This document shows positions 29,236-38,254 of a stretch of 64,000 bases of DNA, piece after piece. The DNA is from Labedella populi (lineage in GTDB: Bacteria; Actinomycetota; Actinomycetes; Actinomycetales; Microbacteriaceae): the NCBI RefSeq assembly GCF_004078655.1, contig NZ_RZNC01000001.1, positions 868,001 through 932,000 on the forward strand, written 5' to 3'. Under the pieces are notes generated by a model that saw only the letters and a program-made list of their open reading frames with translations, searched no databases and was not told the DNA's origin. Position numbers and translations under genes: made by a program. Positions within the stretch are counted from its first letter, which is position 1. The number at the start of each line of letters is the position of its first letter.

Positions 29236-30210
29236 TCAGCGCTCGGCGGGGACGAGAGTGAGGAGCGTCGCCTCGGGGAGGCACGCGAAGCGGACCGGCG
29301 CGTAGATCGACGTGCCAAGACCGGCCGAGACGTGCAGGAAGGCCGAGCGGTAGGCGTGGCGCCACGTGCTGAGGCCTTTCACCTGGCGGCGGGGGATGTC
29401 GCAGTTCGTGACGAGTGCGCCGAAGAACGGGACGCAGACCTGGCCGCCGTGCGTGTGGCCGGCGAGGATCAAATCGGCGCCGTGCGTGACGAATGACGCG
29501 AGCACGCGGCGGTAGGGAGCGTGCGCGACGCCGATCGTCACGGCCGGCTCCGAGCCGCGGTCGTCGTCGTCGAGCGACTCCTCGTCCTGGCGGGAGTCGA
29601 TGAGGCCGGTGAGGCGATCGAGTCGGTCGCGACCGATGTGCGGGTCGTCGACGCCGAAGAAGTCGAGCCGCGTGCCCTTGATCGTGATCGATCCGACGTC
29701 GTTGTTGAGCCCTGTCCAGCCGAGTCCTTCTCGGAAGAAGCGTTCGAGGCGCGGGGTATCGAGATCGGCGGGCTCGTCCTTCACGCCTCCCGAATGACGC
29801 ACGAGGTACCGCAGCCAGTTCTTACGCATCGGGCCGTGGTAGTCGTTCGAGCCGTTCACGAAGACGCCGGGGATACCGTCGTAGCCCTGGAACGCGGCCT
29901 CGATGCCGGCGATCCCGTCCTCGTGGCCGAGGTTGTCGCCGGTGTCGACGACGAGGTCGGGACGGAGCTGCGCGAGCGAGCGCACCCACGCCTGCTTGTC
30001 GCGCTGCCACGGCGCCATGTGCAGGTCGGAGACGTGGAGGACGCGGATCGGCTCGGACCCGGGCGGGAGGATGGGCACGGTCTCACGGCGCAGGGTGAAC
30101 ATCTTGCGCTCGACGAGCGATCCCCAGGCGAATGCGAGCGCCCCAGCGAGCGCCGTGGCGCCCAGCACGATGCTGGGCGCCACGATGCTGCGGGGGATGT
30201 GCGAACTCAA
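29236..30210 (-). CDS. membrane-anchored metallophosphoesterase
   Basis: Calcineurin-like phosphoesterase (YkuE-like). The start is TTG 30210, which overlaps the ponA2 stop (TTGA) and gives 324 residues with an N-terminal anchor helix (~9-30). GTG 30183 is an alternative; neither has a clear ribosome site. Metal ligands are intact: D62 and H64 (SDLHM), D92 (DTGDN), N122 and D123 (NGSNDYH), AHAP and GHTHGGQ. Pairing with ponA2 is conserved in actinobacteria (Rv3682-Rv3683 in M. tuberculosis). This suggests a role in cell-wall metabolism, but the substrate is unknown. Confidence 0.9.
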   Translation of the reverse strand: MSSHIPRSIVAPSIVLGATALAGALAFAWGSLVERKMFTLRRETVPILPPGSEPIRVLHVSDLHMAPWQRDKQAWVRSLAQLRPDLVVDTGDNLGHEDGIAGIEAAFQGYDGIPGVFVNGSNDYHGPMRKNWLRYLVRHSGGVKDEPADLDTPRLERFFREGLGWTGLNNDVGSITIKGTRLDFFGVDDPHIGRDRLDRLTGLIDSRQDEESLDDDDRGSEPAVTIGVAHAPYRRVLASFVTHGADLILAGHTHGGQVCVPFFGALVTNCDIPRRQVKGLSTWRHAYRSAFLHVSAGLGTSIYAPVRFACLPEATLLTLVPAER

Positions 30211-32717
30211 CCGCAACCGATCGTCACGGTCGATCCCGGTGCTGCGTCGGTGTCGCCACCCGGTGATTGAGAGTTGACCCGCGCGTCGTCCTCGGAGCAC
30301 GACCCGTCGACGGCGACTGTGAAGCCGGCGTCCTCGAGGTCCTGCTGGGCATCGTCGGGCCTGTCGCCCATGATGTCGGGGACCTCGGCGCCCTCGCCAC
30401 TACTGACGTAGAGGGTGATCGTCGAGCCGTAGTTGGCTCGCCCGCCACCACCGGGCTCGGTGCGTGCGACGAGACCGGCCCCGATGCTCGAGGGCACCTC
30501 GCCGTCGGCGACCGTCACCCCGAATCCCGAGGCTTCGAGACGGGACGTGGCCTCCTCGACCGACATGCCGGAGACGTCCGGCACGGCCCGCGTCGCGACC
30601 TTCGTGAGGTTGGGGTCCGGGGTGGGGAAGACGCCGCCGGGACGGAGGTCGTCGATGTCGGCCATGATGTCCTTCCACACGGCGAAGCGCGCGCGGTCGC
30701 CCTGGTAGTCGCCGACGGAGGCATACCGGAGGTCGACCGCCCCCTCGACGTTTCCGATCCAGAGCGCGACGGCGGCCGTGGTGCTCGCGCCGGCGAGCCA
30801 CGTGTGCTTGCGCTCGTCGGTCGTTCCCGTCTTTCCGATGAGCTGCGTGCCGTCGTATGGGTTGCCGGACGCGCCGGTTCCGCCGTTCATGACGCCCTTG
30901 AGCGCGTACGCGGCGGTCGCCGCGACGTTCTCCGGGATCGCCTGCGTGCAGGTGCTCTTGGGTGCCTCGAGCTCGTCGCCCTCCGGTCCGACGATGCGGT
31001 CGATCGCGATCGGCGTGCAGTACTTGCCGTTGGCGGCGATGGCCGCGTAGGAGCCGGCGACGTCGATCGGCGCGACCTCGTTGGTGCCGATGATGGAGGT
31101 CGTGTTGACCTGGAGCTCGGTTCCGTCGGCGCGCTTCATGCCGAGGGACTTCGCGACGTCGCGGATCTCGCAGAGGTCGAGCTTCTCGGCCATCGCGGCG
31201 AAGCCCGTGTTGAGCGACGACGAGGTCGCGCTCATGACACTGAGCGTGCGGCCGCTCGCGTTGCCTGAGTTCTGGAACTTGTACGTGCCGCCTGCTCCCT
31301 CGCACGAACCCGTGAGGGTGTAATTGCGGATCGTCCCGCGGACCGTCTCGTTGACCGAATGGCCGTTCATGAGCCAGTCGACGAGGGTGAAGAGCTTGTA
31401 CGTCGATCCAGACTGGAAGCCCGTCGAGCCGCCGTACTCGGATGTCGTGTTGAAGTTGACGGAGGTGTAGCCCGGCTCCGTCGAGGTGTTGCTGAACTTC
31501 TTCGACTGGGCCATCGCGAGGACACGTCCCGTTCCGGGTTCGATCGTCGTCGCTGCTGCTGCGACGTCACCCGAGTCGGATTGCAGCGGAACCTTGCCGT
31601 AGATGGACTGCTCGCTCGCCTGCTGAACGCCGAGGTCGAGCGTCGTGTAGATGTCCAGTCCACCGCGCTTCAAGAGGTTGAGGCGCTCCTGTTCCGAATC
31701 GCCGAACTCGGGGCTGTTCCGGATGACGTTGATGACGTAGTCGCAGAAGTATGCGGCGCCGCCCGAGGGCTCGCAGCCTGTGCGCGGCTGGGTGATCTTC
31801 GGCTCGACCGGAGTCGCGATCGCCTCGTCGTACTGCTCCGCCGTGATCTTGCCGTAGGCCTTCATGGCCTGGAGCGTGATGTCGCGTGCCTTCTTCGTTT
31901 GCTCGTAGCCGTTCGCCGCACCGTTCGTCTCGCTGTCGGGGCGGTCGATGCGCAGGGAGTTCGGATTGGTCACCATCGACATGATCGTCGCCGCCTGGAC
32001 GAGGTTGACGTCCTTGGCCGAAACCCCGAAGTAGTACTGCGACGCCGACTCGACGCCGTAGGTGATGCCACCGAAGTGCGCGATATTGAGGTACCCGCGG
32101 AGGATCTCGTCTTTCGAGTACTTCTTCTCGAGGCCGATCGCGTACCGCATCTCCTTGAGCTTGCGGGCGACGCCGTCGGAGCCGTCGGCGGTCGTGTACG
32201 CGGTGGCGCACTTCTCGCCCTCTTCGACGGACTCGGAACTGTTGACGCAGCGCTGGACGAGCTGGTTCTTCACGTACTGCTGGGTGATGGACGATCCACC
32301 CTGGACCTCGCTGCCGAGGAGGTAGGTCGAGACGATGGCTCGAGTCGTACCGATGACGTCGACACCACCGTGCTCGTAGTAGCGGTTGTCCTCCTTGGCC
32401 ACGGCCGCGTCCTTGTAGAACTGCGAGATCTGGTCCCATTGGACCTCCTGGCGGTTCTGGTCGTAGAACTCCGCCAGCTCCTTCGGCTGCCCGTCGGCGC
32501 CCTTCGCGTAGACCGTCGACTTCTCCATGAGTGGAGTGATCTCGAGGAACTCGGGAAGGGCGTCGAAGATCTTGATCGTGTTGCTCGCCCCCATGCCGGA
32601 GATGGCGAGGGCCGGAGTCACGGCGGCGGTGACGAGGATACCGGCCGCGGCACTGAGGCCGACGAAGCCGAGGAGGCCCCCGAGCACACCTCTAGCCGTA
32701 CGTTTTTGATGAGGCAT
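30207..32717 (-). CDS. ponA2: class A penicillin-binding protein with two PASTA domains
   Basis: Bifunctional peptidoglycan synthase, 836 residues. A short cytoplasmic start is followed by an anchor helix (~10-38). The GT51 transglycosylase has E109 in EDNRYYEHGG and GGSSITQQYVKNQ near 140-152. The transpeptidase has SxxK at S438-K441 (SGSTYK), SxN at S501-N503 and KTG at 629-631. Two PASTA domains fill the last ~130 residues (VPDVSGMSVEEAT; VPDIMGDRPDDAQ). The PASTA domains and the downstream phosphoesterase make this the PonA2 rather than PonA1 type. The promoter looks leaderless. Confidence 0.95.
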   Translation of the reverse strand: MPHQKRTARGVLGGLLGFVGLSAAAGILVTAAVTPALAISGMGASNTIKIFDALPEFLEITPLMEKSTVYAKGADGQPKELAEFYDQNRQEVQWDQISQFYKDAAVAKEDNRYYEHGGVDVIGTTRAIVSTYLLGSEVQGGSSITQQYVKNQLVQRCVNSSESVEEGEKCATAYTTADGSDGVARKLKEMRYAIGLEKKYSKDEILRGYLNIAHFGGITYGVESASQYYFGVSAKDVNLVQAATIMSMVTNPNSLRIDRPDSETNGAANGYEQTKKARDITLQAMKAYGKITAEQYDEAIATPVEPKITQPRTGCEPSGGAAYFCDYVINVIRNSPEFGDSEQERLNLLKRGGLDIYTTLDLGVQQASEQSIYGKVPLQSDSGDVAAAATTIEPGTGRVLAMAQSKKFSNTSTEPGYTSVNFNTTSEYGGSTGFQSGSTYKLFTLVDWLMNGHSVNETVRGTIRNYTLTGSCEGAGGTYKFQNSGNASGRTLSVMSATSSSLNTGFAAMAEKLDLCEIRDVAKSLGMKRADGTELQVNTTSIIGTNEVAPIDVAGSYAAIAANGKYCTPIAIDRIVGPEGDELEAPKSTCTQAIPENVAATAAYALKGVMNGGTGASGNPYDGTQLIGKTGTTDERKHTWLAGASTTAAVALWIGNVEGAVDLRYASVGDYQGDRARFAVWKDIMADIDDLRPGGVFPTPDPNLTKVATRAVPDVSGMSVEEATSRLEASGFGVTVADGEVPSSIGAGLVARTEPGGGGRANYGSTITLYVSSGEGAEVPDIMGDRPDDAQQDLEDAGFTVAVDGSCSEDDARVNSQSPGGDTDAAPGSTVTIGCG

Positions 32718-32724
32718 AGGATCG

Positions 32725-32730
32725 ATGGTA
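32725..32730 (-). promoter_or_regulatory. -10 box, leaderless promoter of ponA2
   Basis: TACCAT on the minus strand ends seven bases before ATG 32717. Confidence 0.5.
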
Positions 32731-32847
32731 AGCGACGATTCTGGAAATGCGCCCTATCACGCGCGCAGACGCGCGCCCGGTAGCGGCACGCGAGCGGGGG
32801 TGTCGCGCCTCATCAAGCCCCGCAAACCCCACCACGAAGGAGCCCCC

Positions 32848-33006
32848 ATGACGCGCTGGGAGTACATCACCACGCCGCTTCTGATCCACAACACCACGGC
32901 CATCCTCAACAACTGGGGGAGCGACGGCTGGGAGCTCGTCCAGATCGTCAACGGGCCGGAGGGCGGCCTCGTCGCGTACTTCAAGCGCCCGATCGCGAGC
33001 GCCTGA
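32848..33006 (+). CDS. DUF4177-like small protein
   Basis: 52 residues from ATG 32848 with AAGGAG six bases upstream. MTRWEYITTPLL, then NNWGSDGWELVQIVNGPEGGLVAYFKRP, matches the short DUF4177 proteins found upstream of the RidA gene in many actinobacteria (Rv3678A in M. tuberculosis). The stop overlaps the next start (TGATG). Function unknown. Confidence 0.85.
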   Translation: MTRWEYITTPLLIHNTTAILNNWGSDGWELVQIVNGPEGGLVAYFKRPIASA

Positions 33007-33476
33007 TGGGAGCCGTCACCGACCGGCTCGCCGAGCTCGGCGTCGAACTGCCCGAGGTCGTGCCGCCTCTCGCGGCCTACGTGCCCGCCGTCGTCAACGG
33101 CAACCTCGTCTTCACCTCCGGCCAGTTGCCGATGTCGGCTGGGCAGTTGCCGGCGACCGGCAAGGTCGGCGAGGGTGATGGTCTCGTCTCCGCCGAGGAC
33201 GCGAAGACCTATGCGCGCACGTGCGCCCTCAACGCCCTCGCGGCGGCGCGATCGGTCATCGGCTCTCTCGACCGGGTCACCGCGGTCGTCAAGGTCACGG
33301 GCTTCGTCGCCTCCGACCCGTCGTTCACGGCGCAGGCCGCCGTCATCAACGGCGCGAGCGAGTTCCTCGGCGAGGTCTTCGGCGACGCGGGTGTGCACGC
33401 CCGCTCGGCCGTCGGGGTCGCGGTGCTGCCGCTCGATTCGCCCGTCGAGGTCGAGGTCATCCTCGCCTTCGCCTGA
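33006..33476 (+). CDS. RidA/YjgF-family protein
   Basis: 156 residues. RidA-fold proteins hydrolyse reactive enamine/imine intermediates of amino-acid metabolism. Family features are VVNGNLVFTSGQLPM, the long middle helix (CALNALAAARSVIG) and VHARSAVGVAVLPLDSPVEVEVILAF. This subfamily, about 150 residues, lacks some signature residues of classical RidA, so deaminase activity is not certain. It is translationally coupled to the DUF4177 gene and followed by a strong hairpin. Confidence 0.9.
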   Translation: MGAVTDRLAELGVELPEVVPPLAAYVPAVVNGNLVFTSGQLPMSAGQLPATGKVGEGDGLVSAEDAKTYARTCALNALAAARSVIGSLDRVTAVVKVTGFVASDPSFTAQAAVINGASEFLGEVFGDAGVHARSAVGVAVLPLDSPVEVEVILAFA

Positions 33477-33501
33477 CGCTGACGCTGACGGCACGAACGA
33501 C

Positions 33502-33535
33502 GGACGGCGGGTTCCCCGAGGGGAGCCCGCCGTCC
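33502..33535. terminator. two-way hairpin between ridA-like and acs genes
   Basis: GGACGGCGGGTTCCCC is mirrored by GGGGAGCCCGCCGTCC with one mismatch and a minimal loop. It lies between convergent stops at 33476 and 33556. Confidence 0.7.
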
Positions 33536-33555
33536 GGCGTTGACGGGAGGAGCGC

Positions 33556-35517
33556 TCAGCGCACCCTGTCGCCGATGATCCGCATGACCTGCGTGTCCGC
33601 GAGCGTCGTCGTGTCGCCGATCTCGCGGCCCTCGGCGAGGTCGCGGAGCAGGCGGCGCATGATCTTCCCCGACCGCGTCTTCGGCAGCTCCGCGACGACG
33701 TAGATGTCGCGTGGGCGTGCGATCGCGCCGATCTGCTTCGCGACGTGCGAGCGGAGTTCCGCCGCGACATCGGTGGCCTCGGCCTCCGCCTTCTGGCTCT
33801 CCTTGATGATCACGAAGGCGACCACGGCCTGGCCCGTGGTGTCGTCCGACGCACCGACGACCGCGGCCTCGGCTGTGAAGTGGTGGGCGACGAGCGCGGA
33901 CTCGATCTCAGCCGTCGAGAGGCGGTGACCGGAGATGTTCATGACGTCGTCGACGCGACCGAGCAGCCAGATGTCGCCGTCCTCGTCGATGCGCGCGCCG
34001 TCGCCCGCGAAGTAGCGGTCGCCGAAGGTCGACCAGTAGGTCTCCCGGAACCGCTTCTCGTCCCCCCAGATGCCGCGGAGCATCGACGGCCACGGTTCGG
34101 TGACCACGAGGAGCCCGTCGCCCTGACCGACCGAGACGCCCGCGTCGTCGACGACATCGACGGAGACGCCGGGCAACGGGACCTGAGCGCTGCCGGGCTT
34201 CGCGTCGGTGACGCCCGGAAGGGCGGAGATCATGATGGCGCCCGTCTCCGTCTGCCACCACGTGTCGACGATGGGGGTCTTGTCGGCACCGATGACGTGT
34301 CGGTACCACAGCCACGCCTCGGGGTTGATGGGTTCGCCGACTGAGCCGAGCAGGCGGAGACTCGAGAGGTCGAAGCGCTCGGGGATCTGCCGCCCGAGCT
34401 TCATGAAGGATCGGATCGCCGTCGGTGCCGTGTAGAGGATCGTCACTCGGTACTTCTCGACGATCTCCCACCACCGTCCGGCGTGCGGCGCGTCGGGTGT
34501 GCCCTCGTAGAGCACTTGTGTCGCTCCGTTCGCGAGCGGCCCGTAGGCGACATAGCTGTGGCCCGTCACCCAGCCGACGTCGGCCGTGCACCAGTAGACG
34601 TCGGACTCCGGGTGGAGGTCGAAGACGTTGCGGTGCGTGTAGGCGACTTGAGTGAGGTAGCCGCCCGAGGTGTGCAGGATGCCCTTCGGCTTCCCGGTCG
34701 TGCCGGACGTGTAGAGGATGAAGAGGGGGTTCTCGGCCGGAAAGGACTGCGGCTCGTGCTCCGCCTCGGCAGTGGCCATGGCGTCGTTCCACCAGATGTC
34801 GCGGCCCGGGGTCCAGCCGACCTCGTTCTCGCCGCGGCGGACGACGAGCACGTTCGTGACCGTGTCCTGAGCAGGCAGGTCTCCGCGCGGCTCGAGGGCG
34901 GCGTCGACGGCGGGCTTCAACGCGGAGACCTTGCCCTTCCGCCAACCGCCGTCGGCCGTGATGACAAGCTTCGCGCCGGCGTCGTCGATGCGGGCGCGGA
35001 GGCTGTCGGCGCTGAACCCGCCGAAGACGACCGAGTGCGCGGCGCCGAGCCGCGCGACGGCGAGCATCGCGATGATCGCCTCGGGGATCATCGGCAGGTA
35101 GATCGCGACGCGGTCGCCCGCCTCGATGCCGAGGTTCGTGAGCACGTTGGCGGCGCGCTTGACGTCGGCGGTGAGCTCCGCGTAGGTGATGGCGCGGGAG
35201 TCGCCGGGCTCGCCCTCCCAGTAGAGGGCGACGCGCTCACCGTTGCCGGCTTCGACGTGACGGTCGAGGCAGTTGTACGCGACATTGAGTTCGCCGTCGT
35301 CGAACCACTTCGCGACGGGGGCGTTCGACCAGTCGAGCGTGCGGGTGAAGGGCGTGTCCCACGCCAGAAGGGTCCGGGCCTGGTCGGCCCAGAAGCCGAG
35401 CCGATCGGCGGAGGCCGCGGCGTAGAGCTCGGGGCCCGCGACCGCGGCATTCCGGAACTCGGGGGACGGGGGGAAGACGTGCGTCTCGTGCGGCGTCTGA
35501 TCGACCTGTGAATCCAT
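33556..35517 (-). CDS. acs: acetyl-CoA synthetase
   Basis: Activates acetate to acetyl-CoA through acetyl-AMP. 653 residues, standard length. The ACAS N-terminus begins after ~25 residues (ELYAAASADRLGFWADQA). The AMP-binding P-loop is LYTSGTTGKPKG, with WWQTETGAIMIS near the middle. The C-terminal acetylation-site lysine is in PKTRSGKIMRRLLR. The start is ATG 35517 with AAGGAG 11 bases upstream. Together with pta-ackA the cell has both low- and high-affinity acetate activation. Confidence 0.97.
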   Translation of the reverse strand: MDSQVDQTPHETHVFPPSPEFRNAAVAGPELYAAASADRLGFWADQARTLLAWDTPFTRTLDWSNAPVAKWFDDGELNVAYNCLDRHVEAGNGERVALYWEGEPGDSRAITYAELTADVKRAANVLTNLGIEAGDRVAIYLPMIPEAIIAMLAVARLGAAHSVVFGGFSADSLRARIDDAGAKLVITADGGWRKGKVSALKPAVDAALEPRGDLPAQDTVTNVLVVRRGENEVGWTPGRDIWWNDAMATAEAEHEPQSFPAENPLFILYTSGTTGKPKGILHTSGGYLTQVAYTHRNVFDLHPESDVYWCTADVGWVTGHSYVAYGPLANGATQVLYEGTPDAPHAGRWWEIVEKYRVTILYTAPTAIRSFMKLGRQIPERFDLSSLRLLGSVGEPINPEAWLWYRHVIGADKTPIVDTWWQTETGAIMISALPGVTDAKPGSAQVPLPGVSVDVVDDAGVSVGQGDGLLVVTEPWPSMLRGIWGDEKRFRETYWSTFGDRYFAGDGARIDEDGDIWLLGRVDDVMNISGHRLSTAEIESALVAHHFTAEAAVVGASDDTTGQAVVAFVIIKESQKAEAEATDVAAELRSHVAKQIGAIARPRDIYVVAELPKTRSGKIMRRLLRDLAEGREIGDTTTLADTQVMRIIGDRVR

Positions 35518-35721
35518 GAACCGCTCGCTCCTTCGCGTGCTCTGCCGGGCGTCAGTGCGTGCGCGGACGCCCGCCCCGACGCGGACGATGAACCGAGGTT
35601 ATCGCGGAGGACGGAACCGGGACACCCTCCGAAAGGAGGGAGCGAACGGCGCCGATGCGGACGTGCGCGTATCAGTTCGATGAGGGCGCGGAGTCGGATG
35701 GCGAAAAACGGATGTGAGGCG

Positions 35722-35727
35722 TACGAT
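35722..35727 (+). promoter_or_regulatory. -10 box of the 6C RNA
   Basis: TACGAT lies about seven bases before the predicted RNA start. Confidence 0.5.
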
Positions 35728-35733
35728 TGAGCA

Positions 35734-35832
35734 CGGCCGAATGCAAATTCTGGCGTGCAGCGCGCGTGATTCCCCCGATCCAGCGTTGCGTGAGGCGGCA
35801 TCCATTCCCCCCAATGGATGCCGCCCTTTTTT
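35734..35832 (+). ncRNA. 6C small RNA
   Basis: About 100 bases between a -10 box and a strong terminator in an otherwise empty 442-base gap (35518-35959). It has the defining layout of the actinobacterial 6C family: two hairpins with C-rich loops. These are GATTCCCCCGATC near 35769-35781, and the terminator stem with loop CCCCCC. In M. tuberculosis the 6C RNA (B11) also lies beside the tad-like genes Rv3660c-Rv3654c, which supports the call. The C-rich loops are known to pair with G-rich ribosome sites of target mRNAs. The 5' end is estimated. I see nothing else in 35518-35721 except the acs upstream region. Confidence 0.8.
35794..35832 (+). terminator. rho-independent terminator of the 6C RNA
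   Basis: Perfect 13-bp stem GGCGGCATCCATT / AATGGATGCCGCC with loop CCCCCC, followed by CTTTTTT. It is one of the few canonical U-tract terminators in the window. Confidence 0.9.
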
Positions 35833-35947
35833 GCGGTCCATGCCGTTCGAGAGTGCGTGGCCCGTGACGACCGCCGTCCACAAGCGGTGACCGTCGGCGC
35901 TCTCCACGGATTGGCACCTCGTGCGCTACGCCGCCGGGCGTGCGGCG

Positions 35948-35953
35948 TAGCGT
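35948..35953 (+). promoter_or_regulatory. -10 box, leaderless promoter of the tad-like operon
   Basis: TAGCGT ends six bases before ATG 35960. Confidence 0.5.
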
Positions 35954-35959
35954 CCGCGT

Positions 35960-36985
35960 ATGAGAGAACGCTTCGTCGCCGTGCCCTCGTTCGGAAGCCG
36001 TGCCGAGGAGATCGTCGGCCGATCGGCCGTGGCCTCGACGGAGCGGCTCGCCCTCGCGGCAGAGTTCGGGCCGTTGGCGCGGTTCGTCGCGAGTGCGGAC
36101 GTGACCGATGTGTTCGTCAACGGCGGACGTGACGTCTGGGTCGATCGCGGGAGCGGACTCGTCCGCGCCGAGGTGACGGCGCTCGACGCTCACGAGACCC
36201 GCGATCTCGCCGTTCGTCTCGTCGCGCTCGGGGGCCGGCACGTGGACGAGGCGACGCCGTGTGTCGACGTCCGGCTCGCCGGAGGTGTTCGCGTGCACGT
36301 CGTCCTGCCCCCGATCGCCGCGTCCGGGACGGTCGTCTCCATCCGCTTGCCCCCGGAGCGGCGCCTCGGACTCGAGGACCTCGCCGCTTCGGGCCTGTTC
36401 GGCGGGGAGGCGTCGCGGGTCGATCGGCTCATGCGAGCGGTCGGCGCTCGCACGAATCTTCTGGTCACCGGCGCGGGAGGCAGCGGGAAGACCACGCTGC
36501 TCGGGGCCCTGCTCGCAGCGGCGCCGCCGGACGAGAGGATCGTCACGATCGAGGACGTGGCCGAACTCCGCATCGACCATCCCCACGTCGTCGGCTTGCA
36601 GACCCGCCAGGCGAACGTCGAGGGCGCGGGAGATCTGAGCCTCGGGCGGCTCGTGCGCGAGTCGCTCCGCATGCGGCCCGATCGGCTCGTCCTCGGCGAG
36701 TGCCGGGGATCCGAGGTGCGCGAGCTGCTCGCCGCGCTCAACACGGGCCACGACGGGGGAGCAGGAACCTTGCACGCGAACTCCCTCGACGACGTCCCCG
36801 CACGGCTCGAGGCGCTCGGGGCGCTCGCCGGGATGAGCCCCACGGCGCTTGCACGACAAGCCGTGAGCGCGATCGGATTGGTGTTGCACGTCGAGCGTGC
36901 GGCGGGTGCTCGCCGACTGAGCGCCACGGGGCACCTCGTGCTCGCGGCCGACGGTCGGCTCGCCATCCGACGTGGACAATGGTGA
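35960..36985 (+). CDS. tadA: TadA/CpaF-type secretion ATPase
   Basis: Hexameric ATPase that drives pilus assembly in tight-adherence (Flp) systems. 341 residues, close to the Rv3659c-type short form. Walker A GAGGSGKTT is at 171-179. The Asp-box region holds IVTIEDVAELRI, Walker B is RLVLGECRG (242-250), and the His box is HDGGAGTLHAN. First gene of a five-gene operon (TadA, a TadB/C-type protein, Flp-like pilin, two TadE/TadG-like genes) that also occurs in mycobacteria next to the 6C RNA. Confidence 0.9.
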   Translation: MRERFVAVPSFGSRAEEIVGRSAVASTERLALAAEFGPLARFVASADVTDVFVNGGRDVWVDRGSGLVRAEVTALDAHETRDLAVRLVALGGRHVDEATPCVDVRLAGGVRVHVVLPPIAASGTVVSIRLPPERRLGLEDLAASGLFGGEASRVDRLMRAVGARTNLLVTGAGGSGKTTLLGALLAAAPPDERIVTIEDVAELRIDHPHVVGLQTRQANVEGAGDLSLGRLVRESLRMRPDRLVLGECRGSEVRELLAALNTGHDGGAGTLHANSLDDVPARLEALGALAGMSPTALARQAVSAIGLVLHVERAAGARRLSATGHLVLAADGRLAIRRGQW

Positions 36986-37926
36986 GCCGACGGCGCCTCG
37001 GCGACGCCGTCGAGGACGCTGCCGGCGTCGCCGAGCGGCTCGCGGTACTTCTCGGCGCAGGGGTCGCGCCGGCATCCGTGTGGGGATATCTGATCGATGA
37101 CTCGGCGGTCGGGAGCGCACGCGGCGACCCTCTCGGTGATCGTCTCCGGCTGATCGACGCGGCGGCGCGAACCGGCCGTGACGTCGCCCCTGCCATCGTC
37201 GGCGCTCTGTCCGATGCGCACGGCGAGGACGCCTGGCGGGCCGTTGCAGCGGCCTGGATCGTGTCGTCGGAGTCCGGAGCGCCGATGGGCCCGGCGCTCC
37301 GCGCGTTCTCGACGGCTCTGCGCGCGATCGTGCACTCACGGCGGGAGGTCGACGTCGCGCTCGCCGGCCCGCTCCTGAGCTCGCGGATCGTCCTCGCCCT
37401 GCCGCTCGTGGCGATCGGGCTCGGCGCTGCCCTCGGTTTCGACGTCCTCGGAGTGCTCTTCGGCAGTATCACGGGGTTCGTGTGCCTCGTCGTCGGTGCC
37501 ACGTTGGCCGGTGTTGCGGTGTGGTGGGTCGCCCGTCTCACGGCCGCCGCGAGACGGGCCGACCCGTCTCCCGGGCTGAACGCCGACCTCGTGGCGATCG
37601 CCATGGGCGGCGGAGTCTCAGCCGAGAGGGCCGTCGCACTGGTCGAGGAGGCGCTCGCCCTCGTGGACCTCCCGGGAGGGGCATCGACGGCCGTCGACGG
37701 CATCCTCGCCGTGTCACGGAGAGCGGGAGTCCCCGCTGGCGAGCTCTTGCGGAGCGAGGCGGAGTCCGAGCGGCGCCGTGCGCGTACGGAGGGCGCGCGT
37801 CGTGCGGCTCGACTGGGATCGCTCCTCATGCTCCCGCTCGGCGTGTGTGTGCTCCCCGCGTTCATCGTGCTCGGGATCGTCCCCATGGTCCTGAGCCTCC
37901 TGTCGTCCACCGGTCTCGCCTGGTGA
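36979..37926 (+). CDS. type II secretion F-domain protein (TadB/TadC-like)
   Basis: 315 residues from ATG 36979, overlapping tadA by seven bases. The N-terminal cytoplasmic half contains one T2SSF-like helical domain (GVAERLAVLLGAGVAPASVWGYL). A membrane helix pair follows at ~135-185, then a second T2SSF-like domain (NADLVAIAMGGGVSAERAVALVEEALALV) and a C-terminal hydrophobic helix. It looks like one polypeptide combining the roles that TadB and TadC fill separately in other systems. It is the platform protein of the pilus machine. Confidence 0.82.
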   Translation: MVSRRRLGDAVEDAAGVAERLAVLLGAGVAPASVWGYLIDDSAVGSARGDPLGDRLRLIDAAARTGRDVAPAIVGALSDAHGEDAWRAVAAAWIVSSESGAPMGPALRAFSTALRAIVHSRREVDVALAGPLLSSRIVLALPLVAIGLGAALGFDVLGVLFGSITGFVCLVVGATLAGVAVWWVARLTAAARRADPSPGLNADLVAIAMGGGVSAERAVALVEEALALVDLPGGASTAVDGILAVSRRAGVPAGELLRSEAESERRRARTEGARRAARLGSLLMLPLGVCVLPAFIVLGIVPMVLSLLSSTGLAW

Positions 37927-38026
37927 CGGTTCTCCGCCACCCGCCCCATTCGGGACATGCACGGTTCCGTCGCCCGCTTGACTGGCCGTTCACCCGATCA
38001 CCGATTCCCGAGGGAAGGTACCCGAC

Positions 38027-38254
38027 ATGACTCCCGCAACTCCCACGCCTGCAGCTGCCGACGGCACGAGCGGACGATTCCGCTCCCTGGTCCGGCGCCT
38101 GCGTGACGACGACGGCGCCGCCACGGCCGAGTACGCCATCACGACGATGGCGGCGGTCGCCTTCGCGGGTCTCCTCGTCGCGATCATGCGTTCCGACGAG
38201 GTCCGCGGCATCCTCACCGAGCTCGTCCGGCGCGCGTTGTCGTTCGACGGATGA
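38027..38254 (+). CDS. Flp-like pilin, DUF4244 family
   Basis: 75 residues from ATG 38027, with GGGAAGG upstream. An Arg-rich leader precedes DDGAATAEYAITTMAAVAFAG, the prepilin pattern with a Gly before the cut site and Glu-Tyr at the start of the hydrophobic helix. It corresponds to Rv3656c. No prepilin peptidase gene lies in the window. Confidence 0.85.
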   Translation: MTPATPTPAAADGTSGRFRSLVRRLRDDDGAATAEYAITTMAAVAFAGLLVAIMRSDEVRGILTELVRRALSFDG

